Positions 11,540 to 22,975 of a DNA stretch of 64,000 nt are shown one piece after another. The notes under the pieces are model-generated. The model was given only the letters and a program-made list of their open reading frames with translations. It searched no databases and was not told where the DNA came from. Source of the stretch: Diploptera punctata (Eukaryota; Arthropoda; Insecta; Blattodea; Blaberidae); contig JASPKZ010003432.1 of the NCBI GenBank assembly GCA_030220185.1, forward strand, positions 434,001 through 498,000, in the 5' to 3' direction. The position numbers and the translations under genes were made by a program. Every line of letters begins with the position of its first letter. The stretch's first letter is position 1.

Positions 11540-11878
11540 GTGTTCCGTTGAGGTTTATTCAAAATTAATATAAAATTATAGAATATTCACCTGAAAGGTC
11601 CGTCTCCTCAACTTAATTAATCATTTAACTGTAGCGCTTTCGGGACTTGTCCCATCATCGGCACTCGAAGAGATGGAAATCATGAAAGCAGCTCACAATG
11701 ACAGCCTGATAAACGAAAACGAACCCAATACATGCAACCCCCTCTACCAGATCTTCAGTGAAACACCAGTTTTGAATCCTGCCGATGATGGGACAAGTCC
11801 CGAAAGCGCTACAGTTAAATGATTAAATTAAGTTGAGGAGACGGACCTTTCAGGTGAATATTCTATAATTTTATATTA
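11540..11878. mobile_element. Penelope-like fold-back with hammerhead arms (FB3)
   Basis: Arms 11568-11662 and 11780-11878 are near-perfect inverted copies. Each arm holds CCGATGA, a stem II GGGAC-AA-GTCCC, GAAA, palindromic AGCGCT and A|CAG. The left unmirrored leader is CCGTTGAGGTTTATTC. Both arms carry C instead of T at the second core position, which should harm cleavage if this is a hammerhead. Confidence 0.65.
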
Positions 11879-12515
11879 AGTAACAATTTGTGAAATATAC
11901 TTTCTTAAAATTAATCTGTGACACAACAGCTCCTAAGAGCCAAGGCTGACTTAAGTGATTGTTGTCATTGGCTGATAAGGAATCAAATGGTTAGCATAAC
12001 ACATTCCTCAACCTTAGTTTCAGTTTTCTAAGCCAGATTTTGCTACCTCTCATATCAAGTAGCTTCTCCCCAAGAGGCTGAGTGGACCCCATTCCAAACC
12101 CTATACTGAAAAAGTCTGAGGTATAATGGGAATTGAACCCAGACTTCTGGGATGCAATTCACATATGCCATGGAGGAGGGAATCAAACTCACTCTTAAGT
12201 TGCCAACATATTGGGCAATTTCTCTACACTCCCAATTTGTGTCCATTAACAAAAAAAAAACAATTCTGAGTTGCAAAATATGCAAACAGAATTGAATTTA
12301 AACAAATCCCAGCAATACTTATTGTTTAATCACAATATCAAAATAAGAAATAAACTTTTATAAAATATCTTGTCTTTTTTATGTTACTTTTTTTTCAGCT
12401 ATAGGGGCTTTCAAAACTTGAATGTGCATGTTCATTTAGAAAACTAAAAATGGTATAATATATACTTGTGCATTGGCCTGACCTTTCCTCGCATGTCACT
12501 AGTTTACTCTGAATC

Positions 12516-13461
12516 TATGTACACCATCCACATTTTAATTATTCATAACTCACAAAGTACATGGAATTATAAAACGAGGTTTATATTAAAAGAAAGAGAA
12601 ACTCAAAGAATTTTTGTTTTTATTGTTTCCAGTTAATTTGATCTGTCGCATGTTGGACAATAATGACATAAAACAAAATGGCAACTCCTCACCAATGCAC
12701 ACAAACTATTTTCTGGTATGTGAGGCAACGTTTCATGTATCAGATCTGTTAATTGGCACAATTTAAGGATCTGGGGTATGCAAAATCTACACCTCTACCG
12801 TGAACACATACGGGATAGTCCAAAAGTATACGTTTGATGAAAACAGGATTATCAGTTCTTATTTATTCCATAGTAAGTCAATAACTGGCCTGGTATTCTA
12901 AGACATACTGGAACAGTTCTTGTACCCAAAGTAGCTGATCTGAAACACCAAGTAATTTTTCAGCAAGACGGACCTGCACCACACTGTAGCCTGGATGTTC
13001 GGAACTCCTTCACAGAATCCTTCCCAGATCGTAGGATTAGATGTGGCAGACCAATTTGCTGGCCACCACGTTCGCCAGACATCACTCCACTGGACTTTTT
13101 CCTCTGGAATAATGTAAAAGTCTGTGTGTTTGGGACTCCAGTACAAGATCTTCATGATTTACGAATCCACATCCTCGACACAATTGCAGAAGTACCAATT
13201 GACATGTTGGACATAACGTGTCACGAATACAGACTTGATTGTTCATGCTACCAGTGGTGCACATATAGAGGTATTTAGTGTGTATGTGACAATGAAAATT
13301 CTTCGAGGGGTGCTCTATGGACAATGTTCTGAAATCTGTGGGGCTAACCATAGATTTATACCAGTTTCTCTTTCGTTTAATACCAGCCTCATTTTATAAT
13401 TCCAAATACTTTGTTGTTATGATTAATTAAAATGTGGGAGGTTTGAATGGGACATCCTGTA
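12516..13461 (+). mobile_element. rosa-type (DD41D) mariner, internally deleted, with about 80-bp inverted repeats
   Basis: Terminal repeats share ACATTTTAATTA, GGAATTATAAAA and GAAAGAGAAACT in inverted order; the right end is GGGACATCCTGTA. A transposase start MATPHQCTQTIFWYVRQ lies at 12678, soon hits stops, and most of the middle is missing. The catalytic part follows from about 12860: VIFQQDGPAPH, GRPICWPPRSPDITPLDFFLW, VPIDMLD. Counting residues between the Asp of QQD and the Asp of TPLD gives 41, the DD41D spacing. Non-autonomous and dead. Confidence 0.8.
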
Positions 13462-13949
13462 TTTCTACATAACAAACATTAGTGGCACCAATGAAAATAC
13501 ATTCAAGTTTATTAATCTTTTACAGCATTTTTTTTAAATTATTTTTTTAATTTTTTTTTTACTTTTTTATAATTTTATATATGTTTTGCTTTATAATAAA
13601 TTGTGTAAAATCTTAAATAAGAGGTAAGAAAAATAAATTAATTTCATTAACAGCACCATAACCTAATCGTTAATTAAAACTATTTTAAATAACAGTTAAA
13701 TATAAATAGGCGAATGAAAATAAGATACCCATACTGGTATTGAAAGTGATTTTGCATCACATTAATCCCTAAAATGTAAGTATTATTGATAACTATCAAT
13801 TTTGAAGTTGTAAGGTCACAAAAAATTAGGTTAGGTAATGTGTGCTAGCCTTCTAACTTTAAAACTAAACTATCTAAAAAAAAAATTATAATCATAAACA
13901 ATAATCAATTCTAATAAATTGTTGAATTATGACAAATAATATCTTCTTT

Positions 13950-14400
13950 TTGTGTTTAACCTTCCGTTTGTCGACACAAGAATTGTTACACCATTGGTCA
14001 ATAGTGAGCATCATGCTCCCTTAGTTACATTTTAGATTTTCAAGTTTCATTGATATTACTTTTGTTTTTTTACAACATTACGCTCTCCTTTTTATTAGAA
14101 TACATAAGTTACTACAATTATACAGGGTATAATTTATTAAATAAACCAAGTCAAGGTAATGTTATATTTTTCTACATACTGTGGCCTGGGGTTATCCTCT
14201 ACATCTGATTCAACCGCTAAAACTTCAGTTGAAATATCCTGTTCATTATTTTCCTGTTTGTAGTCATTATCAGAATCCTCCGAATCACTAAAATCTGGTA
14301 TAGCAGCTTCTGAATCCATATCTTCAGATAGCCATTTCACAACTCGTGGATTTTCCATTTTCCTCAGTCTAATATTATTGACAAACTAAGTTTCAATGCA
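13950..14400 (-). mobile_element. piggyBac-like transposase N-terminal fragment
   Basis: The minus frame 14358-14137 starts MENPRVVKWLSEDMDSE and is rich in Asp/Glu/Ser (FSDSEDSDNDY), like the acidic N-terminus of piggyBac transposases. It stops before the catalytic domain. TTTAACCTTCCGTTTGTCG near 13958 may be a terminal repeat next to a TTAA-like site. Moderate confidence in the family, low in the borders. Confidence 0.45.
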
Positions 14401-14899
14401 CAAATTATAAAAAACAATTGGTGCTTAGAAAGTGGTATGCTATTCAGGAAATAAATTAATGTACTGCGAGAATACTAGGTATTGATAGTACAAAAGATAA
14501 CTGAACAGATGCCAGGTTATAGACCCCTCCCCCAACCACGTTAGCAGCTATAAGACGTAAAACTTATTAAAGGAAACTCCATACTGTCCAGACTTAAAAT
14601 ACATTCAGTTGAAGGCAAAAAAAAAAATATATTGTCATAATGCATGAAACATGCGTGGATTTTTTCATAAAATGTAATGCAAAACACCCAGTGCGTGAAC
14701 TATGCGAGTAAATGGTATGTTACATGAACTTCTTAATGTTGTTAATAGATGGGTTTTGAGTGCATCAATTTAGACATGTTCCTCATAATTGTTATCTGTT
14801 AACAGCATTGCATAATGCAGGTAACCAAGTTGAAGAACATTTATACATCAAGATAGTCTTTCTGCACAGCTGAAATGCACAAAAACGTTATGCAGAACT

Positions 14900-15440
14900 A
14901 TGGCAGCCATTGGGTAATCGTACTGTACTTTGTTGTACAGTGGCAAAATGGATATGGGCCTTCAAATAGGGAACAGAAGTAAATTGCCTACCTGTCTTAT
15001 AGTGGACATTCTGTGTCAGGTCTCGAATATGTATTGTGGATTAGGCCGAGCAGGGCCTCCTAGAAGACAGGTGTTCGACTATGATAGAATTAGCCCAGCA
15101 TGCTACTATTCCGGTTTCCTCAGTGCACCAAATTCTAAGGTAGACTTAAATATGTGGAAGATTGCCACATCACTTAATGTAGGTACAGAAGTGGATGTGA
15201 TGTGAGAGGTGCCAGTTGACTCTCTTCCCTGTTTGAAGGTGCCTATCCACATTGCCACTGTGCAATCCTCACCTTAGTTTTGCTTAACTTTCTCTTCCAT
15301 TGCAGCCATGGAGAAAGGTTATTTTGATGTACACACAATGTTGTACTTTGGTTACATCCATTAAATACTGCTGTCAACAGATGACCAATGTAAGAAATGT
15401 GATCATGTTCATGTCCGGACCAGCAATAAATCCCATCTAG
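14900..15440. other. unassigned stretch with one 91-codon frame
   Basis: The plus frame 14930-15205 has no domain I recognise and no obvious splice context. Likely an old repeat. Confidence 0.25.
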
Positions 15441-15540
15441 TGATAATATTAAGAAATTAAAGTTTTATATGATTTTCATAAATATTTATTTTACTTGACA
15501 TTCGTAACAGCTGTTTCAATACACTGTATCTTCTTCATTC

Positions 15541-16193
15541 GTCTAAAGAAAATACGGTGTGTTGAAACAGCTGTAACTTCTTCATTTTTCTGAAGAAAAT
15601 ACGGTGTATTGAAACAGCTGTATCTTCTTCATTCATCTGAAGAAAATGTGGTATATTGAAACAGCTGTATCTTCTTCATTTGTCTGAAGAAAATACGGTG
15701 TATTGAAACAGCTGTATCTTCTTCATTCGTCTGAAGAAAATACGGTGTACTGAAACAGCTGTATCTTCTTCATTCGTCTGATGAAAATACGGTGTATTGA
15801 AACAGCTGTATCTTCTTCATTTGTCTGAAGAAAATACGGTGTATTGAAACAGCTGTATCTTCTTCATTCGTCTGAAGAAAATGTGGTATATTGAAACAGC
15901 TGTATCTTCTTCATTCGTCTGAAGAAAATACGGTGTATTGAAACAGCTGTATCTTTTTCATTCGTCTGAAGAAAATACGGTGTATTGAAACAGCTGTATC
16001 TTCTTCATTCGTCTGAAGAAAATAGGGTGTATTGAAACAGCTGTATCTTCTTCATTCGTCTGAAGAAAATAGGATGTATTGAAACAGCTGTATCTTCTTC
16101 ATTCGTCTGAAGAAAATACGGTGTATTGAAACAGCTGTATCTTCTTCATTCGTCTGAAGAAAATACAGTGTATTGAAACAGCTGTTACGAATG
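15541..16193 (+). repeat. 47-bp tandem array of hammerhead-like units (about 13 periods)
   Basis: GAAACAGCTG starts at 15564, 15611, 15658 and so on every 47 bp to 16175. Each unit has CTGAAGA (one unit has canonical CTGATGA at 15778-15784), a stem II such as AATAC-GGT-GTATT, GAAA and palindromic ACAGCTGT. In internal units the 3' strand of stem I is replaced by TCTTCTTC of the next unit, so only the last unit has a full stem I. TTCTTCA...TGAAGAA also makes an alternative hairpin in each unit. Confidence 0.92.
16147..16193 (+). ncRNA. complete hammerhead ribozyme motif, last unit of the array
   Basis: Stem I is seven perfect pairs (CATTCGT 16147-16153 with ACGAATG 16187-16193). The core CTGAAGA is at 16154-16160, stem II AATAC / GTATT has loop AGT, GAAA is at 16175-16178, and stem III is the palindrome ACAGCTGT, so it would pair between two molecules. 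Predicted cleavage is between T16186 and A16187. This matches the minimal short-stem-III hammerheads known from Penelope-like elements and retrozymes, which act as dimers. Activity is untested. Confidence 0.82.
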
Positions 16194-16239
16194 TTAATAA
16201 AATAAATATTTATGAAAATCATATAAAACTTTAATAATG

Positions 16240-17015
16240 GTTTTATTTAGTAAATAAACAGCATGGATTTCCAACAGGTAAACACCAAATCAATTTAATA
16301 TATGTAGGAAATAACGCTATGAGGTTTCTTTTAATCCAATTCAAATATAATTAACCAAATCAATTGTTTACATAATATTAAAAAGTTCATCTAACATACT
16401 TTCAAACTTATATATTAAATTTTCTGCATTGATATGTTTTCGAGAAATAAAAAAAAATAGTTGCCATGAATAATGAATCAACCCTCATATTTATAAGTTC
16501 ATTTTGAAAAATTTTCATAGAAAGTTAAATATAACTATAAGAATATTTAGAATATATACAAATAAAGTAAAAAAATAAAGTAAAGAGGAGAATTCTATCA
16601 TGAATGGAGATAATCTCACAAAATACTCTGCACTTCAAAGCTTTTTGAATCAATCTTTACCAAAATTATACTGGGAGCAAGAAAGAACCGAGATCATCAA
16701 AGATCCTGGGCATTACACTATTACTACAATAATTTTTTCTAATCTCAAGTACTTAACAAGGAACATCTCTTAACTTCTAGTTAGTTGAACATGATCAAAC
16801 AACTCCTCAACATCAATTGCAGATATTGAGCTCACTAGCCCATTCCGAGAAAATTCTTCCATCTAGTTCTAGATCAACCAGGGTCTTGTCTTCCTTCTGG
16901 TTGTAGATGAAAGAAATTCATTCTGATGGCATCCTTTGTATGTAAAAAAATAAAAAGATCCTATTTTGACTATAGGTGTTATGAGACCTTTTTAGATAGC
17001 ACAAATTAATGTCAG
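16240..17015. other. AT-rich stretch, no gene seen
   Basis: Contains an isolated copy of the fold-back leader (GTAGGAAATAACGCTATGAGG at 16307). No other structure was recognised. Confidence 0.4.
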
Positions 17016-17019
17016 TTGG

Positions 17020-17215
17020 TTGTCAGCCTTGCAATGGGTGTCTTTACCCTCAGAGCATGTATGATACTCATTTCTGTTAGAGGTTGATCCCCTGCCAGGG
17101 TGCCACCAAAAAGTTTAGGCAATTTAAAAATCCTGACCTCTTCAAGAATCAAACCTGAGATTTTCCAGCTGTAGCATATTGCCATAAACAACTATGCTAC
17201 AGTGTGTCCCATCCT
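17020..17215 (-). mobile_element. SINE family C
   Basis: Matches the 29015-29275 copy: ACCCTCAGAGCATGTATGATACTCATTTC, a CACCAAAAAGTTTA block and the AGCATATTGCCATAAACAACTATGCTA end, which reads as a decayed tRNA-like head on the minus strand. Confidence 0.6.
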
Positions 17216-17219
17216 CTTG

Positions 17220-18450
17220 ATATGATGATCTAAATTCTGCTACATATAATATTTTATCTGTCCATTCAGCAATCACTTAGAAGTTCTCTTATATCTAAAC
17301 TGTGTTTCTTATATATGGCCTACTGCATATCTTAAAACTTAATTTCTCCTGTTTATATTTTTCTTTCATTGTTCCTTAGAGAAACCAACAACTCAGAATA
17401 TAATTTCTAGGTCTCTACTGGGAACCTAGAGAAAAATTATGCAAGCCAATATAAAAATATCACATTCTCAATGTATTTTTTTACTATTTTTTCATAATAT
17501 TGGCCGAAAGGTTTGATTTTTCCAATTCCATACACCTGGTATTTTCTAGTCCAGGGAGAAAGAGTGTATCACCATTAAGACAACAATAAAAATACTTTTT
17601 TTTTCATGTAACATGTTGCATTTAAATCATGTTGTTCAGTTTAGAGTATTCTGAGATATTTCTCTATTCATGTTTCAACAGTTATCACAGGGCATATGGC
17701 TGGCTCTATATTAGTCTTGATGCATTTTTCTAACAAGAAATCTATTTGATGGAAATAATAGCTTTCAACATTTCAAGAAAGATTACAAAGCAAAGCTTGA
17801 AGACTAGTTACAGGACCAGTTAAACAACAAATGTCGCATCTTTACAATTATTTACTAATAATCTCCCCATACAACATGAGATTGAGAAGCAAGCTCGTAT
17901 TCTGGATGCAAAATTAAATACATATTCCAAACCACCGGAAACTGTGCATCAAACAAGACTAGTCACTCAACCTTCTGTAAAATACAAAGCCTCATTTTTG
18001 ATTACTATAACTAAAAAAATTTGAACTTCCCATACAAAACAGAAGCAATGAACCTATTAATTAATCTACTAGAATATCAGCAGTACAATGTCCCTTTTAA
18101 CCTTACTGAAGGAAAAAAGTCTAATTTTAACATCAAACAACTTGAACAAATTGTCTTGAATAATTGATATATAAGATATCCAGAAAACTACTGGTAAATA
18201 CCATGAGAGTGAATCCATTATAGTACAAAGTGCTTATGTTGTCTGTTCAGTGAATCAAACTAACTCATTGTTGAAACATATTTTATTTCTTTTCTTCTGC
18301 AGTGTGCATAAAAAACAAATACATATCTTATTTTAACATTATCATCTCCCCACCACTAGGTTTATGAAATTAACTTAATAATTATGTTTTTATTATTAAT
18401 TGAACACTTCTCACTGAAGGATAAATTATATTTGAAGAGAAAAAGTATAT
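17220..18450. other. no gene seen
   Basis: AT-rich single-copy-looking DNA without an open frame of note, RNA gene or clear repeat. Confidence 0.4.
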
Positions 18451-18530
18451 GCACAGACTGGGGTTTGAACCCAGAACTTTGGCTTTCTAGGCCGATGCTC
18501 TACCACTGAGTTACCTAAGGAACTCCAATC
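18451..18530 (-). mobile_element. tRNA-derived sequence (SINE head, not a working tRNA)
   Basis: On the minus strand TAACTCAGTGGTAGAGC (A-box) is followed by a perfect T-arm CTGGG-TTCAAAC-CCCAG (B-box). The anticodon loop would be CTAGAAA, but the acceptor stem ends do not pair. A tRNA pseudogene or SINE head. Confidence 0.65.
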
Positions 18531-18559
18531 TAAATGCAATTTTTTCTCTTATACACTGT

Positions 18560-19175
18560 TAATTCCCAGTGTGAGTATATAATTTTTTAATGCCACGAGT
18601 GATTTCGAATTTATCTAGAAAATTTGGAAATCAAGAGTGGCATTTGTTAGGACTATTTAACGAATAAAATTAAGCTCTTTACTAAAAAATAATTATTTGA
18701 ATATAGTTACCGGTGTTTTAAAATATTTATATAGTTAATGTAAACGGCGATGTTTGAAAACAAATTAGAAATGTGAGGTTATGTATATTCACTGCAACTC
18801 GATCATATTATTTATTGCCAAATAAGATCGCAATATTGTAAGAATCCACTCTAGTGGAGAAATAATGAAACACATCAAACTATTATAATCAACATTATAG
18901 GTTAATCATTTATATTTTGAATAAACAACTCAATAAAATCACTGAATCTATTCATTATTTGCTATATTCAATGTTTTTGTTGGAGAAAAATGATGGTCTA
19001 ACCTGTTCAGAATATTAAAAAAGGAGGAGCTTTCTTTATCACAAAAGCAGGAGCTGATAAAAAGAAATCGATAAAGAGTGAGGTGAAACACGACTGTCAT
19101 TGGTGTAAAACAGAATTCATTGAAATGTGATTGGTCATTGACTACCATTTGCGACATGAGTTAAATAGTCTATGT
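18560..19175 (+). mobile_element. unnamed repeat TE-X, copy 1
   Basis: Matches 42225-42960 in reverse complement along its length: AGTGGCATTTGTTAGGACTATTTAACGAATAAAATTAA, CGGCGATGTTTGAAAACAAA, CACTCTAGTGGAGAAA, TGATTGGTCATTGAC. A terminal hairpin is formed by AATGCCAC...GAGTGGCATT. No transposase is visible, so it is probably non-autonomous. Confidence 0.75.
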
Positions 19176-19179
19176 AAAT

Positions 19180-20095
19180 TTCACTTACTTTTTTATAAAC
19201 TTTTATAAACCTAATCAATGATCTTACTTTTAACTTACACACTCGTAATAAGTTATAATTTGTCATTTGGGGTAATGTAAGTAGTAAATTCATAAAATAT
19301 TTAAGCATGTGGCACAAGAAAACTCTGAATGATTGAAAAATCTGAAAGAATTTGAATCCATTGTGGTAAAGATCTAAATTAAATTTATTTCAATCTTGCG
19401 ATAAGAAAAAAACACTACCAATGTAATACAAAATGTTTCAACATTGCATTTATTTACTGCCAGAACACCTAAAAACGCTATATTATGATTTCATTGATAA
19501 AAAATACTGACATTTGGTAAAAACTTAATAAAACTTCATTAACCACATTATGTACATATATATATTATCACTTGTAACATTTTCAAATTTTTGAGAATCA
19601 TTAATTTCTTATGTGTGTTGATTGTCTGGGACTAGTTTCACCAATTTACTAATTTTCTTAAGAATTTAATTTTTTTAATAATCACTAAATAATCTCAACC
19701 CCCAGCAAAATGTTCACTACCGGTATTTACAAAAATATTTAAGTATGTCAAAATAGTTATGTTTTCAAGGATCACATAATTAACTGTTATTGAAACAAAC
19801 GTGACAGTAAGTTCTGATACAAGCATCAAGAACATATCACGAGTGTCTCAACAGCCATTTATGATAGCTGCATAAAACTATAGTCTGCAATAGATAAAAA
19901 ATAGATATTAAATAGAATAAAATATATTGGGAAATTTACACCTAACCTCATAATTTGATCCTCTCATCTGAACATGTTTTGGAGATCATCATCTTCATCT
20001 TTAATTTTGATGTCTCAAATAAGAACAAGAACAAAACCATAAATTTTGAAGTACAAAGTGAGCAAGATTTAATTATGTAAACTCCATTTACCCTC
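19180..20095. other. no gene seen
   Basis: AT-rich stretch. The open frames here are short and lack recognisable domains. Confidence 0.35.
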
Positions 20096-20098
20096 CTC

Positions 20099-20290
20099 TC
20101 GTCCACCGCTGTGGTCTCGAGGTAGCATTCTGCCTTGTCACGCAGTGGGCCCGGGTTCGATTCCCGCTCGGGACAGTTTTTCTGGGTGAGGTTTTTATCG
20201 GGGTTTTTCCTCACCTGTAAGACAAATGTCAGGCCCAAACGGTCCCCGAAATCATATGGCCATCTCAATCATCATCATTCATATTCATCT
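20099..20290 (+). mobile_element. SINE family D
   Basis: tRNA-like head CCACCGCTGTGGTCTCGAGG (A-box region) and GGGTTCGATTCCCG (B-box), then the body GTTTTTCTGGGTGAGG... and CCCAAACGGTCCCCGAAATCATATGGCCA. Other copies at 22797 and 62909 on the same strand. Confidence 0.85.
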
Positions 20291-20514
20291 TATCATCATC
20301 ATCCTTCATCGGTGTGGAAAGCAACGGGAAGCTACCACACCTAGTAAAGCTGCAACCATAGCATGAAAATGCTATAATTGAAGTGAAAGACCTGCCTTCG
20401 GGCAGAATTACTATGGATGGACCCTCCTCTCTGCAGTACAATTGACAAATGGTTAATTTCAAACAGTTTTGTTGAAAATGTTTAAAAATTATGTCTTACT
20501 TTTTAAATAAATAT

Positions 20515-21165
20515 AAATACTGGTAAATTAATGAGTAATTTTTTTACATCTCACCTCATATTTTATATTCTTTAAACACGGAAACTAGTTTTCAAGAGAA
20601 AGATCTCTCTAATTTCCAACTGACATTAGTCATAATTATTTGGTTATAATCGGAACAACATAGATTAGGTGAAACTAGCCCCTAGACATTACCTAAACAA
20701 AGGAATGTCACATGTTCATTTTTTTTAAATTAGAATAAAAGTGGAAGAAAAACTCAAAATTTGTATCTTTATTTGGTTAACTCTGACTGAATTTTATATT
20801 CTTACATATCATAGAAAGACATAACAGATGGAATTAAATTATCAAAATATCAGTATGTTCAGTGTTTTTAAGTTAGTAGTTTCTTCTTACTTGGATTTTT
20901 ACAACATTTTTGTGTCTTTTCACTGTTTTTTTATTAATCTATTGACAACAGCAATTAACTTCTAACACACACAAAAAGAAAAAGTTGTGAACTTTGTACA
21001 GAATTTTCTACTACTATTTAACACAAAAAAAATTATAACTACTCACTTCATTTGTTTCTGTAGATTTTGATTATAAAAAAGTAAGATAAAAAATGTTGAT
21101 AATAGTATAAAAAAATTCCTACCTAAAGTTTTTCAAATAACCTCACCCCCTAAGACAAATCTTAT
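20515..21165. mobile_element. decayed Penelope-type fragment pair
   Basis: TTACATCTCACCTCATATTTTATATTC at 20537 and AAAAAATTCCTACCTAAAG...AACCTCACC near 21110 resemble the boundary sequence of the fold-backs. GAAACTAG occurs inside, but no complete hammerhead core. Confidence 0.35.
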
Positions 21166-22083
21166 ACCAGAGCAATAAGTTACTAATAGCTAGCAATATG
21201 CGATGTTAAAAATGCAGAACTTCAGTGTAAAACATGATAACTGACGTTCTGGGCTAAAATGAATATATAGCATATAATGTACTGTGTGTTTGGCCAGTTA
21301 AGGACTCCACCCACCAAAATTTTTAAGTTTCACATTCGAGCAAGGGAGTGGGAAGCAGTCACCATCCCCATAGTATTGTTAACATTATAAATAAATTTTT
21401 ACTCGTTTTTTACTTCCTAACAGCCCTTGTATGACTTGAGTATGACTTAATCAGCATTTTAAAAGTGATTATTTTTTCCTATCTTCCGGTATAATACATA
21501 AGTATATATCGCATATGGTTTTACAGTTTTTTATCATATATTTATTATCATTGCGATTATGCCCTGTCATAGTCGCAACATGGCTGATAGAGGATCTGCA
21601 CATGGTAGGCAAACTGTAAGGAAATTTATACCTTCGGAGAACTTTTTTTAACCTGAATCAGTATTTCGGGCAAATTATTTTGGTAGGCTTTTACATCTAT
21701 AATTATTATTTTATTGTTATTATTGGTTTGTACTTTCAGAAGAATAAGATTTTTTACTTTTTATTTATTTTTTGAGAGAAGTTTAATTCCTACCTTATTT
21801 TTAATTTTAGGGTGGGAGGACAGATTGTAAAGTCTTTATTTCTTTATTTCCTGCTAACTACAAACTGCATGTTTAACTTGGTAGTTGAGACAATAACTTC
21901 AAATTGCCAAAATCTCAGTTACCATGATTTACACCTGAGGCTCTCATATATTATAAAAAAGATATTGCATCTTAGTTGGAATTTGAACCACAAATTCTAT
22001 TACTTATTTTAGGAATTCACACTATAAGGTATATTCATTTAGGTAGAATTTTTTATCACTCACCTCATATTGTTCTTCTTTTT

Positions 22084-22134
22084 GACTATAAACTAGTTTC
22101 GGAACATAGTTTCTGTTCCATCCTCAGTATCCTC
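22084..22134 (-). ncRNA. hammerhead-like motif, left arm of FB5
   Basis: Minus strand: core CTGAGGA (22127-22121), stem II GGAACA / TGTTCC with loop GAAACTA, then CGAAAC, palindromic stem III ACTAGT, cleavage base T, and TATAGTC. Stem I is only three pairs because the 5' strand is GAGGATA instead of GACAATA. Confidence 0.65.
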
Positions 22135-22148
22135 AGAACAACGGTCGT

Positions 22149-22199
22149 GACAATACTGAGGATGGAACAGAAACTATGTTCAGAAACTAGTTTATAGTC
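22149..22199 (+). ncRNA. hammerhead ribozyme motif, right arm of FB5
   Basis: Stem I GACAATA / TATAGTC has six of seven pairs (one A-A). The core CTGAGGA is at 22156-22162; stem II GAACA / TGTTC; GAAA; stem III palindrome ACTAGT; predicted cleavage T22192|T22193. All invariant hammerhead bases are present. Confidence 0.78.
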
Positions 22200-22796
22200 A
22201 AAAAGAAGAACAATATAAGGTGAGTGATAAAAAATTCTACCTAAACACAAATTCTGTGTTAACATGATGACTCTCTACCATCGAACCATGGTACATTTAT
22301 TCAAACATGAATCTTTGTCTTACATACGGGCCTATTTATAATACATATATCAGGTATAAATTCAATATCTGTAAGTATCACCTAATTAATTCATCCTTCC
22401 ATGAACTGTACTAGCTCCATCTCCATGATCATAGAAAAAATGAAAACCTTTACATGCTATTCAAAATTATACATAGCAAACCTTTACATGCTATACATAA
22501 CTCTACATCTAGCTAACATTGTTCTCTGCCTTTCATCTCCTATCCTCAAATCGTAATTTGAGTACAATGTCATACCAGAACCTGCTATTTGTCATCCCTC
22601 ATCATAGAACCTCCCACTATTTTAATTCATACTCACTGTTAGACTCTAGAACTGCCTACCCAAGACATTTAGGGGCTGCTGGGCTTTAGCTTCTTTTAAA
22701 ATAAATATAATTTTTTTGTAAATGGTCTCTCAGCAGATTAATATTGATAGTTTCTTTTCATTTATCTAATAATATTAATTTGAATAATTTTGATTT

Positions 22797-22975
22797 CGTC
22801 CACCGCTGTGGTCTCAGGGTAGCGTGCTGCCTTGTCACGCAGCGGGCCCGGGTCGGGACAGTTTTTCTGGGTGAGGTTTTTATCGGGGTTTTCCCTCACC
22901 TGTAAGACAAATGTCAGGAAAACTTTAAGACCCAAACGGTCCCCGAAATCATATGGCCAGTGCAATCATCATCAT
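22797..22975 (+). mobile_element. SINE family D
   Basis: CCACCGCTGTGGTCTCAGGG head, then the same body as 20099; a few bases of the B-box are deleted (GGGCCCGGGTCGGGACA). Confidence 0.8.

Larger units (their letters stand above)
15456..16235. mobile_element. Penelope-like fold-back enclosing a 47-bp hammerhead array (FB4)
   Basis: Inverted arms 15456-15531 and 16163-16235 share ATTAAAGTTTTATATGAT, CATTCGTAACAGCTG and TTTCAATACACTGTAT. Between them lies a 47-bp tandem repeat. A fragment of the arm end (AGTTTTATATGATTTTCATA) also occurs near 26750. Confidence 0.85.
22004..22240. mobile_element. compact Penelope-like fold-back with two hammerheads (FB5)
   Basis: Leader TTTTAGGAATTCACACTATA, then inverted arms (about 22042-22134 and 22149-22239) with a very short centre. 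Same subfamily as FB1, but the arms contain only the ribozyme and boundary, ending TTAGGTAGAA / TTCTACCTAA. Confidence 0.82.

Noticed and set aside
15541..16193. CRISPR-like array
   Set aside because: The regular 47-bp period has no unique spacers; the whole unit repeats and encodes ribozyme-like folds, and the genome is eukaryotic.
18451..18530. functional tRNA-Ser (AGA)
   Set aside because: Good A and B boxes but the acceptor stem does not pair and there is no long variable arm.
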